The position numbers and the translations under genes were made by a program. A stretch of DNA of 6,004 nt from Firmicutes bacterium UBA6648 (GTDB lineage: Bacteria; Bacillota; Clostridia; Peptostreptococcales; Anaerovoracaceae). The notes beneath the pieces are model-generated. The model saw only the letters and a program-made list of their open reading frames with translations. It ran no database searches and was not told the origin of the DNA. Positions 1 through 5,955 of the stretch are shown here, in pieces (position 1 is the stretch's first letter; every line of letters starts with the position of its first letter). The DNA lies in the NCBI GenBank assembly GCA_002455605.1, contig DKLE01000293.1, positions 1-6,004 on the forward strand, in the 5' to 3' direction.

Positions 1-312
1 AAAAATCCTCCTATTGAGGCTTTCATGAACGAAATTATTTCTATGCGATTTTCAGAAGTCATGTGGATAGTGGAGCAGCTGCTTTTTATGAAAATGGATA
101 AACGAATAGCCATCTTCCTGTTAGAGCAATCCGCTCTGGAAGAAAGTGATAAAATAACCTTGACCCATGAGCAAATAGCAGGACACTTAGGTACTGCCCG
201 GGAAGTAATCTCCCGGATACTAAAATATCTATCCGGAGAAGGATACATATCCGTATCAAGGAAAGGAATAACTATATTAAACCGAAAAGAATTAACAAAA
301 ATGGCAGAGTAA
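1..312 (+). CDS. Crp/Fnr-family transcriptional regulator, C-terminal part (5' end outside window)
   Basis: The frame is open from base 1, so this is the last 103 residues of a longer protein; the Met codon at position 25 is internal. What remains is the end of the dimerisation helix and the DNA-binding winged helix-turn-helix. The helix-turn-helix spans about residues 54-78 of the visible part, and its recognition helix reads TAREVISRILKYL, very close to the Crp/Fnr signature. A wing (GYISVSRKGITIL) and the usual final short helix (NRKELTKMAE) follow. The cyclic-nucleotide-like sensor domain lies outside the window, so the signal (cAMP, oxygen via Fe-S, redox, NO or other) cannot be inferred. 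Full family length is about 220-230 residues, so slightly more than half is missing. The stop codon lies in the loop of a terminator hairpin. The gene converges on the unknown gene at 352-1362. Confidence 0.92.
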   Translation, partial: KNPPIEAFMNEIISMRFSEVMWIVEQLLFMKMDKRIAIFLLEQSALEESDKITLTHEQIAGHLGTAREVISRILKYLSGEGYISVSRKGITILNRKELTKMAE

Positions 313-327
313 TACCTCTGCCATTTT
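298..327. terminator. Bidirectional intrinsic terminator between convergent genes
   Basis: A perfect 12-bp inverted repeat (AAAATGGCAGAG at 298-309, CTCTGCCATTTT at 316-327) has a 6-base loop. The regulator's TAA stop (310-312) starts that loop. Each arm carries an A-run or T-run at its outer end, so the RNA from either strand forms a stem followed by U residues: four on the plus strand, five on the minus strand. It fits termination of the Crp/Fnr-type gene on the plus strand and of the minus-strand gene ending at 352. Confidence 0.82.
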
Positions 328-351
328 ATATCACACACACAACACTTTTAT

Positions 352-1362
352 TTAGACCGGATCAATAATGTCTCCCGTTTCTTTATCAATAGCGGTTATC
401 CAATACCCATAAGCCGTCATTCTGTTTTCTAAAGAACAATCCGCTTTAGTAGCCTCCAAGCTCTCTGCCCCCAGAATAGGCTGCCACAGCACAAATCCGG
501 ATTTTCCTCCCTCTGGTTGCTCTTCGTTTAAAAATCTACCCGGAATTCCTATATAATACAAATCCGCATCTTCTCCAAATATGTAGTGCCTGTATTTAGA
601 AGCCCCCCACATGGCTCCGGGTGAAACTACCGGAAGGTTTTTAACATTGGCAATCCTCTTCCAGCTGGCGCCTGTCTTGTCCTTGCTAAATGGTAAAACT
701 ACTTCGTAAAGCTCTGATGCTTTTGCCGTCTTTTCACAAATCTCTTTTACGTACTGATTATAAAATTTATTATAGCTGGCCCGTTCTCTTCTCCCCAGGT
801 TCTGGACCTGTTCGTAAGGACTGGATTGCTGGCTTTCTTCTTGGACAGCCTTTTCCTCCTCCAGTTCAATGGGCTCTTCTACTTCTTCTATTATTTCATT
901 GGTTTCCTGACTGCTTAATTTTTCTGCACTTGCTGCCACCACATTATTCCCTGCAAAAGCCAGCTTTCCTTTTAATACAGGATGCAGCGGTTCTTTGTTA
1001 TCTCTCATGGATACCGCGGCAACGATTGCTACAGAGTAATCGGAAAGGGTTCCTCCTCTTCCGTCAACATTATTGGGATCAAACCTGAAATAATTTTCAC
1101 CTGTACCAAACCGATTTAAAATCAACGTGCCCATGACTGAGTGGATGGTTCGCTCTTTCTTCTCTCCGAATAAAATCAATTTGTAGATATATCGATTTCG
1201 TTCAAAGAATCGTAGATTTTGTACACTTAAAGAAATAGCCCCTTTGTTGTTGCCAGTTTCTACTCTTAAATTTCCATATATAGCCTGCTCTGATCTTGCA
1301 GCGAAATCTCGATTTTCCTCAGAAAGAAGCACCATTGTTTTGTTATATTTTGTGTATTCCAT
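352..1362 (-). CDS. Conserved two-domain protein of unknown function, clostridial type
   Basis: This is a 336-residue, apparently soluble cytoplasmic protein with no signal peptide or membrane segment. I recognise its overall form as a hypothetical protein common in Clostridia but cannot assign a function. An N-terminal domain (about residues 8-135) looks rich in beta strands. A Glu-rich linker (about 155-180) follows, then a C-terminal domain (about 230-336) with conserved-looking aromatic and Gly blocks: YRHYIFG (257-263), GIPGRF (272-277), GGKSGFVLWQPI (285-296) and YGYWITAID (318-326). The start at 1362 is chosen because AAGGGAGGG lies 4-5 bases upstream. The frame stays open to an ATG at 1509, but that start would run through the ribosome binding site and 5' end of the divergent cvpA-type gene, and the extra residues look non-coding. 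Transcription is probably from the 60-bp divergent spacer, ending at the hairpin at 298-327. Confidence 0.85.
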   Translation of the reverse strand: MEYTKYNKTMVLLSEENRDFAARSEQAIYGNLRVETGNNKGAISLSVQNLRFFERNRYIYKLILFGEKKERTIHSVMGTLILNRFGTGENYFRFDPNNVDGRGGTLSDYSVAIVAAVSMRDNKEPLHPVLKGKLAFAGNNVVAASAEKLSSQETNEIIEEVEEPIELEEEKAVQEESQQSSPYEQVQNLGRRERASYNKFYNQYVKEICEKTAKASELYEVVLPFSKDKTGASWKRIANVKNLPVVSPGAMWGASKYRHYIFGEDADLYYIGIPGRFLNEEQPEGGKSGFVLWQPILGAESLEATKADCSLENRMTAYGYWITAIDKETGDIIDPV

Positions 1363-1422
1363 ATTGCCCTCCCTTGCTATTTTTAGTACTATATACATAT
1401 ATATGGGGAAGGAGATTAATTT
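1363..1422. promoter_or_regulatory. Divergent intergenic spacer with two ribosome binding sites
   Basis: This 60-bp AT-rich spacer separates divergent genes. It holds a minus-strand Shine-Dalgarno sequence (AAGGGAGGG complement, 1367-1375) that fixes the start at 1362. It also holds a plus-strand one (AAGGAG at 1409-1414, 8 bases before the ATG at 1423). The middle (about 1387-1404) is an alternating TATA tract that could supply -10 elements for both directions. No convincing -35/-10 pair with proper spacing was found, so the promoters may extend into the coding ends. Confidence 0.45.
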
Positions 1423-2058
1423 ATGATACTTGATATTATTGTTACGGTTATAGTTATTGCCACCATGGTTCAGGGATACCGGCATGGGCTTCTGAAATCC
1501 TTTATTCATGTGGTGGGATGGTTTGCTGCTCTGGCCGCCGCCTTTATATGCTCTCCGCAGGTGAACGGCTTTCTCTTGGACAACACGAATTTATTTAATT
1601 TAATTTATAATAAAATAAATGAAAAAGTCAGCACTGCTCTTTCTCCTGCTGATATGCAGGAAAGCATGCCGACCATTATTCAGGATCCCCTTACCAATCT
1701 GACCAACTCTTTATCCGGCTCTATATCTTTAAGCCTATCTAATTTGCTGTTTACGATTGCCTGTTTTCTGATTATTGTCTTAGCCGTGCGAATTATTCTT
1801 CACATTCTTATGTCTTTTCTTTCAAAAGAACATAACGACGGCATCACAGGCTTTGCAGACGGGCTTATGGGCATGTTTTTCGGCTTTATTAAAGGCATCC
1901 TCTATGTCTTTGTTTTTCTTGCCTTTATGATTCCTGCCGCTTCTCTCGCTAATCCTGAAATTATGAACTTTCTTATGGGTAGCTTGGAAAGCTCCTATAT
2001 TGCCGGGGATCTTTACAATAATAACCTAATTCTTCTGATTATGAAAAATTTTTTATAG
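1423..2058 (+). CDS. CvpA-family integral membrane protein
   Basis: This 211-residue protein belongs to the CvpA (colicin V production) family of small polytopic inner-membrane proteins. In E. coli, CvpA is linked to colicin V export and envelope robustness; the biochemical role in Firmicutes is not established. Two N-terminal membrane segments (about 3-19 and 27-43) flank the short RHGLLK loop that matches the family's start. A polar middle (about 44-103) follows, then two more segments (about 104-131 and 145-175). The Gly-rich block GFADGLMGMFFGFIKG (143-158) is the family's most recognisable motif. Length is normal to slightly long, and the extra residues are mainly in the middle region. 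The start is supported by AAGGAG 8 bases upstream. It converges on the chromate-transporter operon, whose stop is only 22 bases away, and no plus-strand T-rich terminator follows it. Confidence 0.85.
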   Translation: MILDIIVTVIVIATMVQGYRHGLLKSFIHVVGWFAALAAAFICSPQVNGFLLDNTNLFNLIYNKINEKVSTALSPADMQESMPTIIQDPLTNLTNSLSGSISLSLSNLLFTIACFLIIVLAVRIILHILMSFLSKEHNDGITGFADGLMGMFFGFIKGILYVFVFLAFMIPAASLANPEIMNFLMGSLESSYIAGDLYNNNLILLIMKNFL

Positions 2059-2101
2059 AAAAAGGAGTATCCTGCAACCTCTAGCTGCAGAATATCACTC
2101 C
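2059..2101 (-). terminator. Intrinsic terminator of the five-gene minus-strand operon
   Basis: Read on the minus strand, bases 2101-2086 (GGAGTGATATTCTGCA) pair with 2076-2064 (TGCAGGATACTCC). This forms a roughly 13-bp stem with one G-U pair and a 3-base bulge across a 9-base loop, followed at once by TTTTT (2063-2059). The 5' arm lies inside the last codons of the second transporter gene and the stop codon is in the loop. On the plus strand no T-run follows, so it looks one-directional, serving the transporter operon. Confidence 0.68.
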
Positions 2102-2629
2102 CACTGCTGCCATAATTATTATGATTTTCACCGGACTCATCTTAAATTTAGCTGCCAATATGACCGTTGCCAGGAATACTAAGCAAGGGATTAATTGAAT
2201 TCCCTCTAACAACTTCACTGTATCGTCCAAAAGCGCGGACTGTCCTACAAATACGGCTGCTGCTACAATCAACCCCACTGTTGCCGGTCTTATCCCTGTA
2301 AAGGCTGCTTCGATTCCTTTATTCTCATTAAACTTATCCAAAAACTTCATAGCAGTTATGATTAATAAAAACGATGGCAACGCCACACCAAAGGTTGCAC
2401 ATACTGCGCCTGGTAATCCCGCAAAGTCAAACCCTATATAAGTGGCTGCATTGACAGCAACCGGGCCGGGTGTAACCTGTGATAAGGCTACCAAATTAGT
2501 GAATTCTTCTTGAGACATATATCCGAATTGCGCTACGGTCTGAAAAATTAAGGGCAGCATGGCAAGTCCTCCCCCGAAGCTAAAAATTCCTATTCGAAAG
2601 AAGGATAAAAACAGTGTTAAATAAATCAT
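2081..2629 (-). CDS. Chromate transporter family (CHR/ChrA) half-size subunit, second gene of pair
   Basis: This 182-residue hydrophobic protein is a single-domain, short-chain member of the CHR family. ChrA-type proteins export chromate or related oxyanions, and short-chain forms are usually encoded as adjacent pairs thought to work together in the cytoplasmic membrane. Visible motifs are FGGGLAMLPLI (18-28), QVTPGPVAVNAATYIGF (51-67), PGAVCATFGVALPSF (73-87) and AAFTGIRPATVGLI (108-121), with further membrane segments to the C-terminus. The intact PGP motif differs from PGV in the partner. Its ATG overlaps the partner's TGA (ATGA, 2626-2629), which suggests translational coupling, and a strong AAGGAGGA (2636-2643) lies 6 bases upstream inside the partner gene. 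Chromate specificity is not proven: many clostridial CHR pairs have no tested substrate. Confidence 0.93.
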   Translation of the reverse strand: MIYLTLFLSFFRIGIFSFGGGLAMLPLIFQTVAQFGYMSQEEFTNLVALSQVTPGPVAVNAATYIGFDFAGLPGAVCATFGVALPSFLLIITAMKFLDKFNENKGIEAAFTGIRPATVGLIVAAAVFVGQSALLDDTVKLLEGIQLIPCLVFLATVILAAKFKMSPVKIIIIMAAVGVIFCS

Positions 2630-3231
2630 TCCTTTTCCTCCTTATTTTCCGCTGAAGTGGCCTTTGCTTTCTCTTCTAAGTCTAGTTTTTTTCCTGTTCT
2701 CAATCTGGCCCAATAAGGCAGCAATCCTGCAAGTGCACCTAAAATAATGGCCCACACTGCTGTTATTTCGAAAACCGCTATCATTATAAAAGCAATAACG
2801 GCAATCGCCCATGCAAACTTAGTTTTCAGAACCTGTTGCCCAAGCTTAACCGCTGCAAACAAAATAAGTCCGCAAGAAGCGGCCTTAATGGAAACAAAGG
2901 CTCCGTTAATATACGGATTACTGCCTGCTGCTTCTAAAAAAATAGCGGCAAGGATGATAATTATCAAGGAAGGCATGATGGTCCCCAAGGTGGCTGCTAT
3001 GGAACCCGCCAGCTTATTTTTTCTATAGCCTACAAATGTTGCGGCATTTATAGCGATGACTCCCGGCAGGGATTGGCAGATAGCAATGCAATCGATCATT
3101 TCATCTTCCTTAAGCCATTTATAGTCATCAACAACCATACGCTGTATCAGAGGCAGCATAGCAAGCCCCCCGCCTATGGTAAACAGACCAATTTTAAAAA
3201 ATGCCATAAATAATTTCCATAACTCTTTCAT
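2626..3231 (-). CDS. Chromate transporter family (CHR/ChrA) half-size subunit, first gene of pair
   Basis: This 201-residue polytopic membrane protein is the paralogue and probable partner of the subunit encoded just downstream. The shared motifs are IGGGLAMLPLIQRMV (19-33), CQSLPGVIAINAATFVGY (52-69), LAGSIAATLGTIMPS (74-88) and INGAFVSIKAASCGLILFAAVKLG (about 108-131). The residue after the conserved PG is Val, where ChrA proteins usually have Pro. A charged, Lys/Glu-rich cytoplasmic tail (about 178-201) is absent from the partner. The start at 3231 has AAAGGA (3238-3243) 6 bases upstream, and only 19 bases separate it from the WG-repeat gene, so both are probably on one transcript. The two products probably form an antiparallel heterodimer, as inferred for other short-chain CHR pairs. 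The substrate is unknown. Confidence 0.93.
   Translation of the reverse strand: MKELWKLFMAFFKIGLFTIGGGLAMLPLIQRMVVDDYKWLKEDEMIDCIAICQSLPGVIAINAATFVGYRKNKLAGSIAATLGTIMPSLIIIILAAIFLEAAGSNPYINGAFVSIKAASCGLILFAAVKLGQQVLKTKFAWAIAVIAFIMIAVFEITAVWAIILGALAGLLPYWARLRTGKKLDLEEKAKATSAENKEEKE
2636..2643 (-). promoter_or_regulatory. Internal ribosome binding site for the second CHR subunit
   Basis: On the minus strand, AAGGAGGA sits 6 bases before the ATG at 2629 and inside the last codons of the first CHR gene. With the ATGA stop/start overlap it would support both independent initiation and coupling, and so a balanced output of the two subunits. Confidence 0.75.
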
Positions 3232-3250
3232 ATGTTGTCCTTTTCTGTCT

Positions 3251-4447
3251 TTAATTACTTTTCTTAAGTTTTATAACGCCTTTTTTGCCTAGCATTGTTA
3301 CCAATGCTTCTCCGTTTTCTACAGAGGCTGCTCCGGTAAATGCAGGCTCCACTATCACATTCCCTTTACCATCCATGTAACCCTTTTTATTATTTTTTCC
3401 GGGAAAGACGATGAACCCTTCTTGGTATGTATACATTTCATAAGATGGATTCCAATCCGATTCTTTATAGGGTACAGCAAATAATAAAGTTCCTTTTGTA
3501 TCATAGTATTTCAACTTATTTTCGTACAATGCAACGGCTATTCCTTCAGAAAACCCGTACATTTCTTTACAGCCTGTTATCCTGGCAATGATCTCTTCCT
3601 TTTCATTGATGATACACCAACCCTTGCTGTCTTTTACCACTGCCGCTCCCTGTTCGTAAACGGTAGCAGCTTCATAAGATGCCTTAGAAACCTGCTGAAA
3701 ATTATTGTCGAGATATACATTTCTGGAGTATCCTTCTTCATCAATAAAAGTAACTAAGATTCTATTTTCTGAGGCTTTTTCAATATTTTCATATTTAGGC
3801 TCCAATACTATATTACCGTTTAAATCAATTAACCCACTGAAACTATTATACTCCTGCAATACATCTTTTGAAGTATTTTTGACTGTAAATTTAAATAGTC
3901 CTCTGCTTCCGTCCAATTTTTCCAAGGATTCGCATTCAACTCTTAGAATCACTTTTCCTTCCGCGTCAATGATATAAGGCCTCTCCTTTTTTATCACACA
4001 GGCATATCCATTTTCAAACACATCCGCATACTGAAAGCTATCCTTAATAAAATCGCTCCCATCTAGCTTGTAATAATGATAATTTTCCAATGCATCGTTT
4101 ATTGCCAATATATAATTTTGATTTGGATCTATTTCTATTCTTTCATATACGGCTGGTATAATTACTTTTCCCTTGTTATTTGTTACACCATATAGTCTCT
4201 CATAGAAAGAGTCCTCTTGCCGGCAAGCTTTGCTTATTGCCCAAAGGTTTAGTTTTTCTAAGTTCTTGTTAAGTTTCCTGGCATAATTATCCTCATAGGT
4301 ATAGCTGCCATCCAAGGGTACAACCCATTCTGCACCGTCTACATACTCTCTGGCATCCAAATATTTGTTCCAGCCGATATATCCCACATATATTAACACT
4401 GCTGCTATGATAATGCTTGTTACCCTTACTGCCCATTTATTTTTCAT
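3251..4447 (-). CDS. Membrane-anchored WG-repeat protein
   Basis: This 398-residue protein has a short basic N-terminus and one hydrophobic segment (about 8-25) without a clear signal-peptidase or lipobox Cys site. It therefore probably stays anchored with the rest of the chain outside the cytoplasm. The remainder is built of degenerate WG (KWG) repeats, each of the form G-x-hydrophobic-D-x-x-G-x-hydrophobic-P-x-Y. The clearest are at 86-103 (YGVTNNKGKVIIPAVYER), 205-222 (GLIDLNGNIVLEPKYENI) and 356-370 (GYMDGKGNVIVEPAF), with weaker copies near 147-168, 269-288 and 303-324. WG repeats are thought to form a beta-propeller-like or solenoid binding surface; no enzyme motif is visible. AAGGGG (4454-4459) lies 6 bases upstream of the start. 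It sits 47 bases after the PadR gene and 19 bases before the first CHR subunit, so an accessory role in the same system is possible but not shown. Confidence 0.87.
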   Translation of the reverse strand: MKNKWAVRVTSIIIAAVLIYVGYIGWNKYLDAREYVDGAEWVVPLDGSYTYEDNYARKLNKNLEKLNLWAISKACRQEDSFYERLYGVTNNKGKVIIPAVYERIEIDPNQNYILAINDALENYHYYKLDGSDFIKDSFQYADVFENGYACVIKKERPYIIDAEGKVILRVECESLEKLDGSRGLFKFTVKNTSKDVLQEYNSFSGLIDLNGNIVLEPKYENIEKASENRILVTFIDEEGYSRNVYLDNNFQQVSKASYEAATVYEQGAAVVKDSKGWCIINEKEEIIARITGCKEMYGFSEGIAVALYENKLKYYDTKGTLLFAVPYKESDWNPSYEMYTYQEGFIVFPGKNNKKGYMDGKGNVIVEPAFTGAASVENGEALVTMLGKKGVIKLKKSN

Positions 4448-4494
4448 AGTTTACCCCTTTTATTTGTAAATAATAAATATGAAACTGGAATTTA
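4448..4494 (-). other. PadR to WG-repeat intergenic spacer with AT-rich palindrome
   Basis: This 47-base spacer contains the WG-repeat gene's ribosome binding site (4454-4459). Next to it is an inverted repeat TTATTT-GT-AAATAA at 4460-4473. There is no GC-rich stem or U-tract, so it is not an intrinsic terminator and transcription probably reads through. An AT-rich palindrome of this size may have no function. Confidence 0.35.
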
Positions 4495-4971
4495 TCATGT
4501 GGGGATTAAGGTTCTCTTTCCAAAGCCTCCAATTCCAATATCTTTTTCCTTACTCAATCTCTCTTTACCGGATTGCCGCTGGATATCACTGCTTTCTTCC
4601 GTAACAGGTATGGAAATCCCGTTTCCTGTATGGTTATCCGGAGGAGACGGCCGCTCCCCGTCATATGCCATGAACTTTTCACCGTCACATACCATCTTAT
4701 TCAGCCGTTCCATTTCTTCTTGAAGAATTTCCTTCCCTTTGTCTGTCAGCTTATATATCTTCCTTCTATTTTCCTCTGCCACCTGGCATATAATTTCTTC
4801 CTTTTCAAACCGTCCCAAAAGTGCATATAAAGTTCCTGCACCCACGGCAACTCTTCCTTCTGTCAGTTCATTGATCAGCTGCATAATTCCATATCCATGA
4901 TTCTCTTTTATAAGTGAAAGCAGCACATAATACATTGGCTCTGTCAACGTTTTTAATTGTTCTCTTGCCAT
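4495..4971 (-). CDS. PadR-family transcriptional regulator with C-terminal extension
   Basis: This 158-residue cytoplasmic DNA-binding protein, usually a repressor in this family, has its PadR winged helix at about residues 8-98. The opening LTEPMYYVLLSLIKENHGYGI holds helix 1 and the family's Gly-Tyr turn. GTLYALLGRFEKEEII (46-61) is the recognition helix with the characteristic GTLY motif. NRRKIYKLTDKGKEIL (68-83) forms the wing and the start of the dimerisation helix. Short PadR proteins of this type usually end near residue 105-115. Here about 55 further residues follow, hydrophilic and rich in Gly, Pro, Ser and Lys, with no recognisable domain. GGAGG (4978-4982) lies 6 bases before the ATG. 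The gene follows the DUF2812 gene by 25 bases; in many genomes the PadR gene comes first and DUF2812 second, so the order is reversed here. Autoregulation of the operon is the usual pattern. Confidence 0.92.
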   Translation of the reverse strand: MAREQLKTLTEPMYYVLLSLIKENHGYGIMQLINELTEGRVAVGAGTLYALLGRFEKEEIICQVAEENRRKIYKLTDKGKEILQEEMERLNKMVCDGEKFMAYDGERPSPPDNHTGNGISIPVTEESSDIQRQSGKERLSKEKDIGIGGFGKRTLIPT

Positions 4972-4996
4972 TTTAAACCTCCGTTAAATAACTCTT

Positions 4997-5905
4997 TTAT
5001 CTTATCAGATATGTTGCAGAGAAAAAGACATATATACTTATATAATACATGAAATAACCTATATAGCTTAACGCCTTAAATTTTGCCTGCTTTGGATATA
5101 AAAAGAGCAAATAAGTAGCAGTTAACAATAGGGGTACAGAAAGTACACTCATAGCAAACAAGCAAAAGCTCCATTCAAGGCCAAACATTTCATAATAATT
5201 TGTTCCCTGCCCCCAAATTGCATAAAAATATCCGAAAATTGCAGCGGCTGGAAAAAATATAAAAGAAGCAATACTAACAAAGTTATACCAGGCTCTCACC
5301 TCTTTTAAAAGCTTATTGTCTGAAAAATTGTCTCCTGATTCCATGCATTGTCTGCATTTTCTACGATAACACAAGCTCAGTATGATCTGTATCATGGAAT
5401 ACACGAAAAAGAACGCCATGTAAACAAGGAGGCTATAGCTTGCTAACCGGTTTAATCCTATTCCCCCAAAGTAAGTTATAAAGCCAATACAGAAAAGAAA
5501 AACCAGTCCTAGAAAAAAATGCTTTACTGCCTGAGCATCTTCATCTATGGCACTTTTCAAATTTTCTAATTCAGAAGCTTCATCCGTATACAACGGTAAT
5601 ACCTGATCTTGCTCTGATGCAAATATATGAAGCTTATTTCGAAAGCAATCCTTGTTGAGCCAGCCTAAATCTTTGTAAAAATCATAATATCTTTCTTTAT
5701 CATTTTCAGTTAAACCACACCTCACGTCTATAGTATATTTACATGGGTTTGCCGTTTTACTCTTCTCAAACAGAGCAAACCCTTTAATCCATCCTTTTCC
5801 TGTACTTTTAAACACATAACCTTTAGCCTTCATCTGATTCAGAAGTATCTCTGCATCTTTATAATCCAAAACGCCAAAGTTAAAAATTTTAATAATGTGC
5901 TTCAT
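4997..5905 (-). CDS. DUF2812 domain membrane protein
   Basis: This 302-residue protein has an N-terminal soluble DUF2812 domain (about 1-120) and a membrane domain. Family hallmarks are an N-terminal helix ending in MKAKGY (25-30), CKYTIDVR (55-62), YYDFYKDLGW (73-82) and LHIFASE followed by LPLYTDEASE (92-112). Hydrophobic stretches at about 129-147, 156-178, 208-229, 245-270 and 278-298 suggest four or five membrane spans. A Cys-x-x-Cys (184-187) sits in the basic cytoplasmic-type loop after the second span. DUF2812 has no established biochemical function, but its genes commonly lie beside PadR regulators, and it has been suggested to work with or sense for them. GGGAGG (5913-5918) lies 7 bases before the ATG. 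It is the first gene of the five-gene minus-strand series seen here. Confidence 0.88.
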   Translation of the reverse strand: MKHIIKIFNFGVLDYKDAEILLNQMKAKGYVFKSTGKGWIKGFALFEKSKTANPCKYTIDVRCGLTENDKERYYDFYKDLGWLNKDCFRNKLHIFASEQDQVLPLYTDEASELENLKSAIDEDAQAVKHFFLGLVFLFCIGFITYFGGIGLNRLASYSLLVYMAFFFVYSMIQIILSLCYRRKCRQCMESGDNFSDNKLLKEVRAWYNFVSIASFIFFPAAAIFGYFYAIWGQGTNYYEMFGLEWSFCLFAMSVLSVPLLLTATYLLFLYPKQAKFKALSYIGYFMYYISIYVFFSATYLIR

Positions 5906-5955
5906 GCTCCAGCCTCCCTATACTCCTTATATTGACTTTCTCAATTTCTGCATTC

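Noticed and set aside
690..1088. Plus-strand open frame opposite the unknown gene
   Set aside because: Its translation is Leu/Pro/Phe-rich and family-free, as expected for the reverse of an acidic, charged coding region. The minus-strand frame has a ribosome binding site, coherent domains and a terminator.
1374..1403. Possible sigma-70-type promoter for the cvpA-type gene (TTGCTA, 18 bases, TATATA)
   Set aside because: Both hexamers match only 4 of 6, and the implied transcription start would fall within the ribosome binding site at 1409-1414.
1363..1509. Longer N-terminus of the unknown minus-strand gene starting at 1509
   Set aside because: It would overlap the 5' end and ribosome binding site of the cvpA-type gene and has no good ribosome binding site of its own. 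AAGGGAGGG just before 1362 gives a clear start that matches the look of the family.
4460..4473. Palindrome TTATTT-GT-AAATAA as a terminator or operator
   Set aside because: The stem is all A/T with a 2-base centre and no U-tract, so it is too weak for a terminator. No second copy supports an operator.
4499..4830. Plus-strand open frames opposite the PadR gene
   Set aside because: The minus strand encodes an unmistakable PadR winged helix. The opposite frames have no ribosome binding site or family resemblance.
5932..5944. Fnr/Crp-like inverted repeat TTGA-CTTTC-TCAA upstream of the DUF2812 gene
   Set aside because: Fnr-type sites have TTGA and TCAA separated by six bases. Here the spacer is five, and the site lies downstream of the likely promoter near the ribosome binding site.
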